From Sophora flavescens (taxonomy: Eukaryota > Streptophyta > Magnoliopsida > Fabales > Fabaceae): a DNA stretch of 64,000 bases. This document shows, piece by piece, positions 1 to 11,100 of this stretch. A program made the translations under genes and the position numbers. The stretch lies in assembly GCA_030762895.1 (NCBI GenBank), contig JAUPTC010000021.1, forward strand, positions 60,333 through 124,332, given 5' to 3'. The number at the start of each line of letters is the position of its first letter. Positions within the stretch are counted from its first letter, which is position 1. The notes under the pieces were generated by a model. It did no database searches. It worked only from the letters and a program-made list of their open reading frames with translations, and was not told the origin of the DNA.

Positions 1-2150
1 TTTGGGTCAAAATTAGGGTTTAGGGTTTGAAATAGGGTTTTGAGTTTAAAATAGGGTTTTCAGTCAAAACTAGGGTTTCGGGTCAAAATTAGGGCTTTGG
101 GTCAAAATTAGGGTTTTGAGTTTAAAATAGGGTTTTGGGTCAAAAATAGGGTTAGAATTAGGGTTTTGGGTCAAAATTAGGGTTTAGGGTTTCAAATAGG
201 GTTTTGAGTTTAAAGTAGGGTTTGGGGTCAAAAAATAAGGTTAGAATTAGGGTTTTGGGTAAAATTAGGGTTTCGGGTCAAAATTAGGGTTCTCGGTCAA
301 ATTTAGGATTTTGGGTCAAAATTAGGTTTTAGGGTTTGAAATAGGGTTTTGAGTTTATAATAGGGTTTTGGGTAAAATTTGGGTTTCGGGTCAAAATTAG
401 GGTTCTGGGTCAAATTGAGGTTTTCGGGTCAAAATTAGGGTTTAGGGTTTGAAATAGGGTTTTGAGTTTAAAATAGGGCTTTGGATCAAAAATAGGGTTA
501 GAATTAGGGTTTAGGGTTTCAAATAGGGTTTTGAATTTAAAGTAGGGTTTGGGGTCAAAAATAATGTTAGAATTAGGGTTTTGGGTAAAATTAGGGTTTT
601 GGGTAAAATTGGGGTTCTGGGTCAAATTTAGGATTTTGGGTCAAAATTAGGGTTTAGGGTTTGAAATAGGGTTTTGAGTTTAAAATAGGGTTAGAATTAG
701 GGTAATGGGTAAAATTAGGGTTTCGGGTCAAAATTAGGGTTTCGGGTCAAAATAAGGGTTCTGGGTCAAATTGAGGGTTTCGGGTCAAAATTAGGGTTTA
801 GGGATTGAAATAGGGTTGAGTTTAAAATAGGGTTTTGGGTCAAAAATAGGGTTAGAATTAGGGTTCTGGGTCAAATTGAGGGTTTCGGGTCAAAATTAGG
901 GTTTAGGGATTGAAATAGGGTTGAGTCTAAAATAGGGTTTTGGGTAAAATTACGGTTTCGGGTCAAAATTAGGGTTTCGGGTCGAAATTAGGGTTTTGAG
1001 TTTAAAATAGGGTTTTGGGTCAAAATAGGGTTAGAGTTAGTGTTTTGGGTCAAAATTAGGGTTTAAGGTCAAAATTAGGGTTAGAATTATGGTTTTTAGG
1101 GTAAACTTTAGGATTTAAGTTCAAAATTAGGGTTTAGATTTTGAAATTGGGTTTTGGGTAAAAATTAGGGTTTTATGGTCAAAATTACGGTTTAGGGTTT
1201 GAAATAGGGTTTTTAGTTTATAATATGGTTGATGGTAAAATTACGGTTTCGGGTTAAAATTACGGTTTTGATTTAAAATTAGGGTTTTGGGTTAAAATTA
1301 GGGTTTTAATTTAAAAATTGGGGTTTGGGTCAAAAATAATGTTAGAATTAGGGTTTTAGATAAAAAATAGGGTTTAGGGTCAAAATTAGGTTTTATGGTT
1401 TGAAATACGGTTGAGTTTAAAATAGGGTTTTGGGTCAAAAATAGGGTTAGACTTAGTGTTTTGTGTAAAAATAGGCTTTTGGATTAAAATTAGGGTTTAG
1501 GGTCAAAACTAGGGTTTCGGGTCAAAATTAGGGTTTTGGGTTAAAAATAGGGTTAGAATTAGGGTTTTGGGTAAAAATTACGGTTTTGGGTTAAAATTAG
1601 GGTTTTGGGCGAAAATTAGGGTTTTGGGTCAAAATTAGGGTTTTGGGTTTAAAATAGGGTTTTGGGTCAAAAATCGGGTTAGAATTAGGGTTTTGGATAA
1701 AATTAGGGTTTCAGGTCAAAATTAGGGTTTTGGGTTAAAATTAGGGTTTTGGGGCAAAATTAGGGTTTTCGGTAAAAATTAGGGTTTTGATTTAATAATT
1801 GGGTTTAGGGTCAAAAATAGGGTTAGAATTTGGGTTTTGGGTAAAATTAGGGTTTTGGGTCAAAAATAGGGTTTTGAGTTTAAAATAGGGTTTTGGGTCC
1901 AAAATAGGGTTAGAATTACGGTTTTAGGTTAAAATTAGGGTTTAGGGTCAAAATTAGGGTTTAGGGTTTGAAATAGGGTTTTGAATTTAAAATAGGGTTT
2001 GGGGTCAAAAATAAGGTTAGAATTAGGGTTTTGGGTAAAATTAGGGTGTCGGGTCAAAATTAGGGTTATGGGTCAAATTTAGGATTTTGGGTCAAAATTA
2101 GGGTTTAGGGTTTGAAATAGGGTTTTGAGTTTAAAATAGGGTTAGAATTA
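1..2150 (+). repeat. Left copy of a displaced duplication (about 5.1-5.2 kb offset)
   Basis: Shares ordered variants with 5,137-7,350. GGTTTTCAG occurs at 55 and 5,191, GGTCAAAAAATAAGG at 226 and 5,362, the AATGGG variant at 704 and 5,822, AGTGTTTTGG at 1,039 and 6,169, and AGGGTGTCGG at about 2,043 and 7,241. The offset drifts from 5,136 to about 5,250 because of small insertions and deletions. Confidence 0.75.
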
Positions 2151-2499
2151 GGGTTTTGGGTAAAATTAGGGTTTCGGGTCAAAATTAGGGTTCTGGGTCA
2201 AATTGAGGGTTTCAGGTCAAAATTAAGGTTTAGGGATTGAAATAGGGTTTTGAGTTTAAAATAGGGTTTTGGGTCAAAAATAGGGTTAGAATTAGGGTTT
2301 TGGGAAAATTAGGGGTTTGAGTTTAAAATAGGGTTTTGGGTCAAAAATAGGGTTAGATAAGGGTTTCGGGTCAAAATTAGGGTTTTGGGTCAAAATTAGG
2401 GTTTAGGGTCAAAACTAGGGTTAGAAATATGGTTTTGGGTAAAAATTAGGGTTTATGTTCAAAATTACGGTTTAGGGTTTGAAATAGGGTTTTGGGTAA

Positions 2500-4260
2500 A
2501 ATTACCGTTTCGGGTTAAAATAGGGTTAGAATTAGGGTTTTGGGTCAAATTAGGGTTTTGGGTCGAAATTAGGGTTTAGATTTTGAAATAGTGTTTTGGG
2601 TAAAAATTAGGGTTTATGGTCAAAATTACGGTTTAGGGTTTGAAATAGGGTTTTGAGTTTAAAATAGGGTTTTGGGTAAAATTACGGTTTCGGGTTAAAA
2701 TTAGGGTTTTGTGTTAAAATTAGGGTTTTGATTTAAAAATTGGGGTTTGGGTAAAAAATAAGGTTAGAATTAGGGTTTTAGATAAAAATTAGGGTTTAGG
2801 GTTTGAAATAGGGTTTGAGTTTAAAATAGGGTTTTGGGTCAAAAATTGGGTTAGACCTAGGGTTCTGGGTCAAATTGAGGTATTCGGGTCAAAGTTAGGG
2901 TTCTGGGTCAAATTGAGGTTTTCGGGTCAAAATTAGGGTTTAGGGTTTGAAATAGGGTTTTGAGTTTAAAATAGGGTTTTGGGTCAAAAATAGGGTTAGA
3001 GTTAGGGTTTTGGGTAAAAATTACGGTTTTGGGTTAAAATTAGGGTTTTGGGCCAAAATTAGGGTTTTGGGTCAAAATTAGGGTTTTGGGTTTAAAATAG
3101 GGTTTTGGGTCAAAATAAGGGTTTAGGGTTTGAAATAGGGTTGAGTTTTAAATAGGGTTTTGGGTCAAAAATCGGGTTAGAATTAGGGTTTTGGGTAAAA
3201 TTAGGGTTTCGGGTCAAAATTAGGGTTTTGGGTTAAAATTAGGGTTTTGAGTTTAAAATAGGGGATTGGGTCAAAAATAGGGTTAGAATTAGGGTTTTGG
3301 GTCAAAAATAGGGTTCGAATTAGGGTTCTAGGTCAAAGTGAGGTTTTCGTGTCAGAGTTAGGGTTCTGGGTCAAATTGAGGTTTTCGGGTCAAAATCAGG
3401 GTTTGAATTAGGGTTTTGGGTAAAATTGGGGTATCGGATTAAAATTAGGGTTTAGGGTCAAAACTAGGGTTTCGGGTCAAAATTAGGGTTTTGAGTTTAA
3501 AAAAGGGTTTTGTGTAAAAATTAGGGTTTATGGTCAAAATTAGGGTTTAGGGTTTGGAATAGGATTTTGGGTAAAAATTAGGGTTTTGAGTTTAAAATAG
3601 GGTTAGAATTAGGGTTTTGCGGCAAAATTAGGGTTTTCGGTCAAAATTAGGGTTTTGATTTAATAATTGGGTTTGGGGTCAAAAATAGGGTTAGAATTTG
3701 GGTTTTGGGTAAAATTAGGGTTTTGGGTTTAAAATAGGGTTTTGGGTAAAAATTAGGGATTGGGGTCAAAATTAGGGTTTTGGGTTTGAAATAGGGTTTT
3801 GAGTTTAAAATAGGGTTTTGGGTCACAAATAGGGTTAGAATTAGGGTTTTGGGTAAAATTAGGGTTTCAGGTAGAAATTAGGGTTTTGGGTCGAAATTAG
3901 GGTTTTGGGTTTAAAATAGGGTTTTGGGTCAAAAATAGGGTTAGAGTTAGGGTTTTGGTTCAAAAATTGGGTTTAGGATCAAAATTATGGTTAGAAATAT
4001 GGTTTTGGGTAAACTTTAGGATTTAGAGTCAAAATTAGGGTTTTGGGTTTTGGGTAAAAATTAGGGTTTATGGTCCAAATTACGGTTTAGGGTTTGTAAT
4101 AGGGGTTTGAATTTAAAATAGGGTTTTGGGTAAAATTACGGTTTCGGCTTAAAATTAGGGTTTTGAATTAAAATTAGGGTTTTGGGTTAAAATTAGGGTT
4201 TTGATTTAAAAATGGGGGTTTGGGGTCAAAATTAGGGTTTAGGGTTTGAATTAGGGTTTT
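2500..4260 (+). repeat. Left copy of a block shared with 18.5-20.6 kb
   Basis: Contains rare variants in the same order as 18,480-20,580: ATTACCGTTTCGGG (2,501 and 18,482), GTGTCAGAGTT (about 3,349 and 19,632), GCGGCAAAA (about 3,619 and 19,910) and CGGTTTCGGCTT (4,139 and 20,459). Offsets are 15.98-16.32 kb. The same markers define the type A unit, so this is a type A relative lying outside the main type A block. Confidence 0.7.
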
Positions 4261-4589
4261 GGGTAAAAACTAGGGTTTCGGGTCAAAATTAGGGTTTTGG
4301 GTCAAAATTAGGGTTTTGAGTTTAAAATAGGGTTTAGGGTTTGAAATAGGGTTTTGAGTTTAAAATAGGGTTTTGGGTCAAAAATAGGGTTATAATTAGG
4401 GTTTTGGGGCAAAATTAGGGTTTTCGGTCAAAATTAGCGTTTTTAGTTTAATAATTGGGTTTAGGGTCAAAAATAGGGTTAGAATTTGGGTTTTGGGCAA
4501 AAATAGGGTTTTGGGTCAAAAATAGGGTTTTGAGTTTAAAATAGGGTTAGAATTACGGTTTTGGGTCAAAATTAGGGTTTAGGGTTTCA

Positions 4590-5330
4590 AATAGGGTTTT
4601 GAGTTTAAAGTAGGGTTTGGGGTCAAAAAATAAGGTTAGAATGAGGGTTTTGGGTAAAATTAGGGTTTCGGGTCAAAATTAGGGTTCTGGGTCAAATTTA
4701 GGATTTTGGGTCAAAATTAGGGTTTAGGGTTTGAAATAGGGTTTTGAGTTTATAATAGGGTTTTGGGTAAAATTTGGGTTTCGGGTGAAAATTTGGGTTC
4801 TGGGTCAAATTGAAGGTTTCGGGTCAAAATTAGGGTTTAGGGTTTGAAATAGGGTTTTGAGTTTAAAATAGGGTTTTGGATCAAAAATAGGGTTAGAATT
4901 AGGGTTTAGGGTTTCAAATAGGGTTTTGAATTTAAAGTAGGGTTTGGGGTCAAAAATAATGTTAGAATTAGGGTTTTGGGTAAAATTGGGGTTCTGGGTC
5001 AAATTTAGGATTTTGGGTCAAAATTAGGGTTTAGGGTTTGAAATAGGGTTTTGAGTTTAAAATAGGGTTAGAATTAGGGTAATGGGTAAAATTAGGGTTT
5101 CTGGTCAAAATTAGGGTTTCGGGTCAAAATTAGGGCTTTGGGTCAAAATTAGGGTTTAGGGTTTGAAATAGGGTTTTGAGTTTAAAATAGGGTTTTCAGT
5201 CAAAACTAGGGTTTCGGGTCAAAATTAGGGCTTTGGTTCAAAATTAGGGTTTTGAGTTTAAAATAGGGTTTTGGGTCAAAAATAGGGTTAGAATTAGGGT
5301 TTTGGGTCAAAATTAGGGTTTAGGGTTTCA
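4590..5330 (+). repeat. First unit of a 741-base tandem duplication
   Basis: Markers here recur exactly 741 bases later: GGTCAAAAAATAAG at 4,621 and 5,362, and AATGGG at 5,081 and 5,822. A short conserved minus-strand open stretch starts its repeat at 4,805 and 5,546 with the same spacing. The two units differ by scattered substitutions and by a local change near 4,985 versus 5,725. Confidence 0.75.
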
Positions 5331-7350
5331 AATAGGGTTTTGAGTTTAAAGTAGGGTTTGGGGTCAAAAAATAAGATTAGAATTAGGGTTTTGGGTAAAA
5401 TTAGGGTTTCGGGTCAAAATTAGGGTTCTGGGTCAAATTTAGGATTTTGGGTCAAAATTAGGGTTTAGGGTTTGAAATAGGGTTTTGAGTTTATAATAGG
5501 GTTTTGGGTAAAATTAGGGTTTCGGGTCAAAATTAGGGTTCTGGGTCAAATTGAGGGTTTCGGGTCAAAATTAGGGTTTAGGGTTTGAAATAGGGTTTTG
5601 AGTTTAAAATAGGGTTTTGGATCAAAAATAGGGTTAGAATTAGGGTTTAGGGTTTCAAATAGGGTTTTGAATTTAAAGTAGGGTTTGGGGTCAAAAATAA
5701 TGTTAGAATTAGGGTTTTGGGTAAAATTAGGGTGTCGGGTCAAAATTAGGGTTATGGGTCAAATTTAGGGTTTAGGGTTTGAAATAGGGTTTTGAGTTTA
5801 AAATAGGGTTAGAATTAGGGTAATGGGTAAAATTAGGGTTTCGGGTCAAAATTAGGGTTTCGGGTCAAAATAAGGGTTCTGGGTCAAATTGAGGGTTTCG
5901 GGTCAAAATTAGGGTTTAGGGATTGAAATAGGGTTGAGTTTAAAATAGGGTTTTGGGTCAAAAATAGGGTTAGAATTAGGGTTCTGGGTCAAATTGAGGG
6001 TTTCGGGTCAAAATTAGGGTTTAGGGATTGAAATAGGGTTGAGTCTAAAATAGGGTTTTGGGTCAAAAATAGGGTTAGAATTAGGGTTTTGGGTAAAATT
6101 AGGGTTTCGGGTCGAAATTAGGGTTTTGAGTTTAAAATAGGGTTTTGGGTCAAAATAGGGTTAGAGTTAGTGTTTTGGGTCAAAATTAGGGTTTAAGGTC
6201 AAAATTAGGGTTTAGGATTTAAGTTCAAAATTAGGGTTTAGATTTTGAAATTGGGTTTTGGGTAAAAATTAGGGTTTATGGTCAAAATTACGGTTTAGGG
6301 TTTGAAATAGGGTTTTTAGTTTATAATATGGTTGATGGTAAAATTACGGTTTCGGGTTAAAATTACGGTTTTGATTTAAAATTAGGGTTTTGGGTTAAAA
6401 TTAGGGTTTTAAGTTTATAATATGGTTTATGGTAAAATTACGGTTTCGGGTTAAAATTACGGTTTTGATTTAAAATTAGGGTTTTGGGTTAAAATTAGGG
6501 TTTTGATTTAAAAATTGGGGTTTGGGTCAAAAATAATGTTAGAATTAGGGTTTTAGATAAAAAATAGGGCTTAGGGTCAAAATTAGGTTTTATGGTTTGA
6601 AATACGGTTGAGTTTAAAATAGGGTTTTGGGTCAAAAATAGGGTTAGACTTAGGGTTTTGGGTAAAAATAGGCTTTTGGATTAAAATTAGGGTTTAGGGT
6701 CAAAACTAGGGTTTCGGGTCAAAATTAGGGTTTTGGGTTAAAAATAGGGTTAGAATTAGGGTTTTCGGTAAAAATTACGGTTTTGGGTTAAAATTAGGGT
6801 TTTGGGCCAAAATTAGGGTTTTGGGTCAAAATTAGGGTTTTGGGTTTAAAATAGGGTTTTGGGTCAAAATAAGGGTTTAGGGTTTGAAATAGGGTTTTGA
6901 GTTTTAAATAGGGTTTTGGGTCAAAAATCGGGTTAGAATTAGGGTTTTGGATAAAATTAGGGTTTCAGGTCAAAATTAGGGTTTTGGGTTAAAATTAGGG
7001 TTTTGGGGCAAAATAAGGGTTTTCGGTAAAAATTAGGGTTTTGATTTAATAATTGGGTTTAGGGTCAAAAATAGGGTTAGAATTTGGGTTTTGGGTCCAA
7101 AATAGGGTTAGAATTACGGTTTTAGTTAAAAATTAGGGTTTAGGGTCAAAATTAGGGTTTAGGGTTTGAAATAGGGTTTTGAATTTAAAATAGGGTTTGG
7201 GGTCAAAAATAAGGTTAGAATTAGGGTTTTGGGTAAAATTAGGGTGTCGGGTCAAAATTAGGGTTATGGGTCAAATTTAGGATTTTGGGTCAAAATTAGG
7301 GTTTAGGGTTTGAAATAGGGTTTTGAGTTTAAAATAGGGTTAGAATTAGG
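5137..7350 (+). repeat. Right copy of the displaced duplication (about 5.1-5.2 kb offset)
   Basis: Counterpart of 1-2,150 with the same order of diagnostic variants. It lacks about 30 bases near 6,210 and carries an extra stretch of about 90 bases near 6,410-6,470 that itself duplicates the TATAATATGGTT and TTACGGTTTCGGG neighbourhood. AGTGTTTTGG recurs again at 7,719, so this copy runs into a further sub-unit of about 1.55 kb. Confidence 0.75.
5331..5900 (+). repeat. Second unit (partial) of the 741-base tandem duplication
   Basis: Follows the first unit in register for at least about 560 bases, then continues as the displaced copy of the window start. The constant 741-base offset at three markers shows duplication of a whole block rather than chance similarity of short units. 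Confidence 0.65.
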
Positions 7351-8164
7351 GTAATGGGTAAAATTAGGGTTTCGGGTCAAAATTAGGGTTTCGGGTCAAA
7401 ATTAGGGTTCTGGGTCAAATTGAGGGTTTCGGGTCAAAATTAGGGTTTAGGGATTGAAATAGGGTTGAGTTTAAAATAGGGTTTTGGGTCAAAAATAGGG
7501 TTAGAATTAGGGTTCTGGGTCAAATTGAGGGTTTCAGGTCAAAATTAGGGTTTAGGGATTGAAATAGGGTTGAGTTTAAAATAGGGTTTTGGGTCAAAAA
7601 TAGGGTTAGAATTAGGGTTTTGGGTAAAATTAGGGTTTCGGGTCAAAATTAGGGTTTTGGGTCGAAATTAGGGTTTTGAGTTTAAAATAGGGTTTTGGGT
7701 CAAAATAGGGTTAGAGTTAGTGTTTTGGGTCAAAATTAGGGTTTAAGGTCAAAATTAGGGTTAGAAATATGGTTTTTAGGGTAAACTTTAGGATTTAAGT
7801 TCAAAATTAGGGTTTAGATTTTGAAATTGGGTTTTGGGTAAAAATTAGGGTTTATGGTCAAAATTACGGTTTAGGGTTTGAAATAGGGTTTTTAGTTTAT
7901 AATATGGTTGATAAATTAGTTTTCAAAATTACGGTTTTGATTTAAAATTAGGGTTTTGGGTTAAAATTAGGGTTTTAATTTAAAAATTGGGGTTTGGGCC
8001 AAAATAATGTTAGAATTAGGGTTTTAGATAAAAAATAGGGTTTAGGGTCAAAATTAGGTTTTATGGTTTGAAATACGGTTGAGTTTAAAATAGGGTTTTG
8101 GGTTAAAAATAGGGTTAGACTTAGGGTTTTGAGTAAAAATAGGCTTTTGGATTAAAATTAGGGT

Positions 8165-11100
8165 TTTGAGTTAAAATTAGGGTTTGGGTCAAAATAAGGT
8201 TTTGGGTTAAAAATAGGGTTAAAATTAGGGTTTTGGGTAAAAATTTTGGGTTTGGTAAAATTAGGGTTTTGATTTAAAATTAGGGTTTTGGGTTTAAATT
8301 AGGGTTTGATTTTAAAATTGGGGTTTGGGTAAAAAATAAGGTTAGAATTAGGGTTTTAGATAAAAATTAGGGTTTAGGGTCAAAATTAGGGTTTAGGGTT
8401 TGAAATAGGGTTTGAGTTTAAAATAGGGGGGTTTTGGGTCAAAATTAGAGAACCTAGGGTTTTGGGTCAAAATGAGGTATTGGGTCAAAGTTAGGGTTCG
8501 GGTGAAATTGAGGTTTTTGGTCAAAATTAGGGTTTAGGGTTTGAAATAGGGTTTTGAGTTTAAAATAGGGTTTTGGGTCAAAAATAGGTAGAAGTTAGGG
8601 TTTTGGGTAAAAAATACGGTTTTGAGTTAAAATTAGGGTTTTGGGCCAAAATTAGGGTGGTTTGGTCAAAATTAGGGTTTTGGGTTTAAAATAGGGTTTT
8701 GGGTCAAAATTAGGGTTTATGGTTTGAAATAGGGTTTGAGTTTTAAATAGGGTTTTGGGTCAAAAATCGGGTTAGAATTAGGGTTTTGGGTAAAATTAGG
8801 TTTGGGTCAAAATTAGGGTTTTGGTTAAAATTAGGATTTTGAGTTTAAAATAGGGGATTGGGTCAAAAGTAGGGTTAGAATTAGGGTTTTGGGTAAAATT
8901 AGGGTTTTGGGTTCAAAAGTAGGGTTTTGAGTTTAAAATTAGGGTTTTGGGTCAAAATAGGGTTAGAATTAGGGTTTTGGGTAAAATTAGGGTATCGGTT
9001 AAAATTAGGGTTTAGGTCAAAAATAGGGTTTTGAGTCAAAATTAGGGTTTTGAGTTTAAAATTAGGGTTTTGTTAAAATTAGGGTTTTAGGTAAAAATAG
9101 GGTTTTGGTCAAAATTAGGGTTTAGGTCAAATTTAGGCTTTTGGCTCAAAATTAGGGTTTAGGGTTTGAAATAGGGTTTTGAGTTTAAAATAGGGTTAGA
9201 ATTAGGGTATTGGGTAAAATTAGGGTTTTGGTCAAAATTAGGGTTTTGGTCAAAATTAGGGTTTTAGGTCAAATTTAGGGTTTTGGTCAAAATTAGGGTT
9301 TAGGGTTGAGTTTAAAATAGGGTTTTGGGTTAAAAATAGGGTTTAGTAGAATTAGGGTTTTGGGTAAAAATGAGGGTTTTGGGTCAAAATTAGGGTTTAG
9401 GGTTGAAATTAGGGTTTTGGTTAAAATTAGGGTTTTGGGTGTAAAATAGGGTTAGAATTAGGGTTTTGGGTAAAATTAGGGTTTTGGGTTAAAATTAGGG
9501 TTTTGGTCAAAATTAGGGTTTGGGTCAAAATTAGGGTTTTGGGTTAAAAAAGGGGTTTTGGGTCAAAATTAGGGTTTAGGGTAAATTAGGGTTTGAGTCA
9601 AAATAGGGTTTTGGGTCAAAAATAGGGTTAGAATTAGGGTTTTAAGGTAAAATTAGGGTTTATAATAAAAAATAGGGTTTTGGGTTAAAATTAGGGTTTA
9701 TGGTCAAAATTACGGTTTTAGGGTTAAAATTAGGGTTTTGAGTTTATAATAGGGTTTAGGGTAAAATTACGGGTTAAAATTACGGTTTTGATTTAAAATT
9801 AGGGTTTTGGGTTAAAATTAGGGTTTTAGTTTAAAAATAGGGGTTTGGGTCCAAAATAATGTTTAAATTAGGGTTTTAGATAAAAATAGGGTTTAGGGTC
9901 AAAATAGGGTTTTATGGTTTAAAATACGGTTGAGTTTAAAATAGGTTTGGGTTAAAATTAGGTTTAGGGTTTTGAGTAAAATTAGGATTTTGGATTAAAA
10001 TTAGGGTTTAGGGTCAAATTAGGGTTTTGGTCAAAATTAGGTTTTAGGTTTGAATTAGGGTTTTGAGTAAAAATAGGTTTGGGTTAAAATTTGGGTTTGG
10101 TCAAAATTAGGGTTTTGGGTTCAAAATAGGGTTTTGGGTCAAAATTAGGGTTTAGGGGTTTGAAATAGGGTTTTGAGTTTAAAATAGGGTTTTGGGTCAA
10201 AAATAGGGTTAGAATTAGGGTTTTGGGTTTAAAATAGGGTTTTGAAGTTAAAATAGGGTTTGGGGTCAAATTAGGGTTTTGGGTAAAATTAGGGTTTTGG
10301 GTTAAAATTAGGGTTTAGGGTTAAATTTAGGTGGGTCAGAATTAGGGTTTAGGGTAAAATTAGGGTTTTGAGTTTAAAATAGTTTGGTTAAATTAGGGTT
10401 TTGGGTAAAAATAGGGTTAGAATTAGGGTTTTAGGTAAAATTAGGGTTTAGGGTCAAAATTAGGGTTTAGGGTTTGAAATAGGGTTTTGAGTTTAAAATA
10501 GGGTTTGGGATCAAAAATAGGGTTAGAATTAGGGTTTTGGGTAAAATTAGGGGTTTGGGTCAAAATTAGGGTTTTGGGTCAAAATTAGGATTTTGGGTTT
10601 AAAATTAGGGTTTTGGGTTTAAAATAGGGTTTTGAGTTAAATAGGTTAGGTTTTGGGTAAAATTAGGGTTTAGGTCAAAATTAGGGTTAGGTAAATTAGG
10701 GTTTTGGGTAAAATTAGGGTTTAGGTTGAAAAATAGGGTTTAGAGTTTAAAATAGGGTTTTGGGTCCAAAATAGGGTTTGAGTTTAAAATTAGGGTTTTG
10801 GTTAAAAATAGGGGGTTAAAAATAGGGTTTTGGGTCAAAATTAGGGTTTACGGTCAAAATTAGGGTTTTGATTTAAAATAGGGTTTAGGGTCAAAAATAG
10901 GGTTAGAAATATGGGTTTTGGGTAAAATTAGGGTTTTTGGTCAAAATTAGGGTTTTGAGTTTAAAATAGGGTTTTGGGTCAAAAATTAGGGTTAGTTAAA
11001 ATTAGGGTTTTGGGTCAAAATTAGGGTTTGGGTTTAAAATAGGGTTTTGAGTTTTGAAATAGGGTTTGGGTCAAAAATTAGGTTTATGGTAAAATTACGG

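Noticed and set aside
410..625. Open reading frame of 71 codons on the minus strand, with near copies elsewhere
   Set aside because: It is a direct translation of the satellite (NPNFTQNPN, FDPKPYFK repeats), recurs wherever the same repeat position occurs, and has no domain, codon bias or regulatory context.
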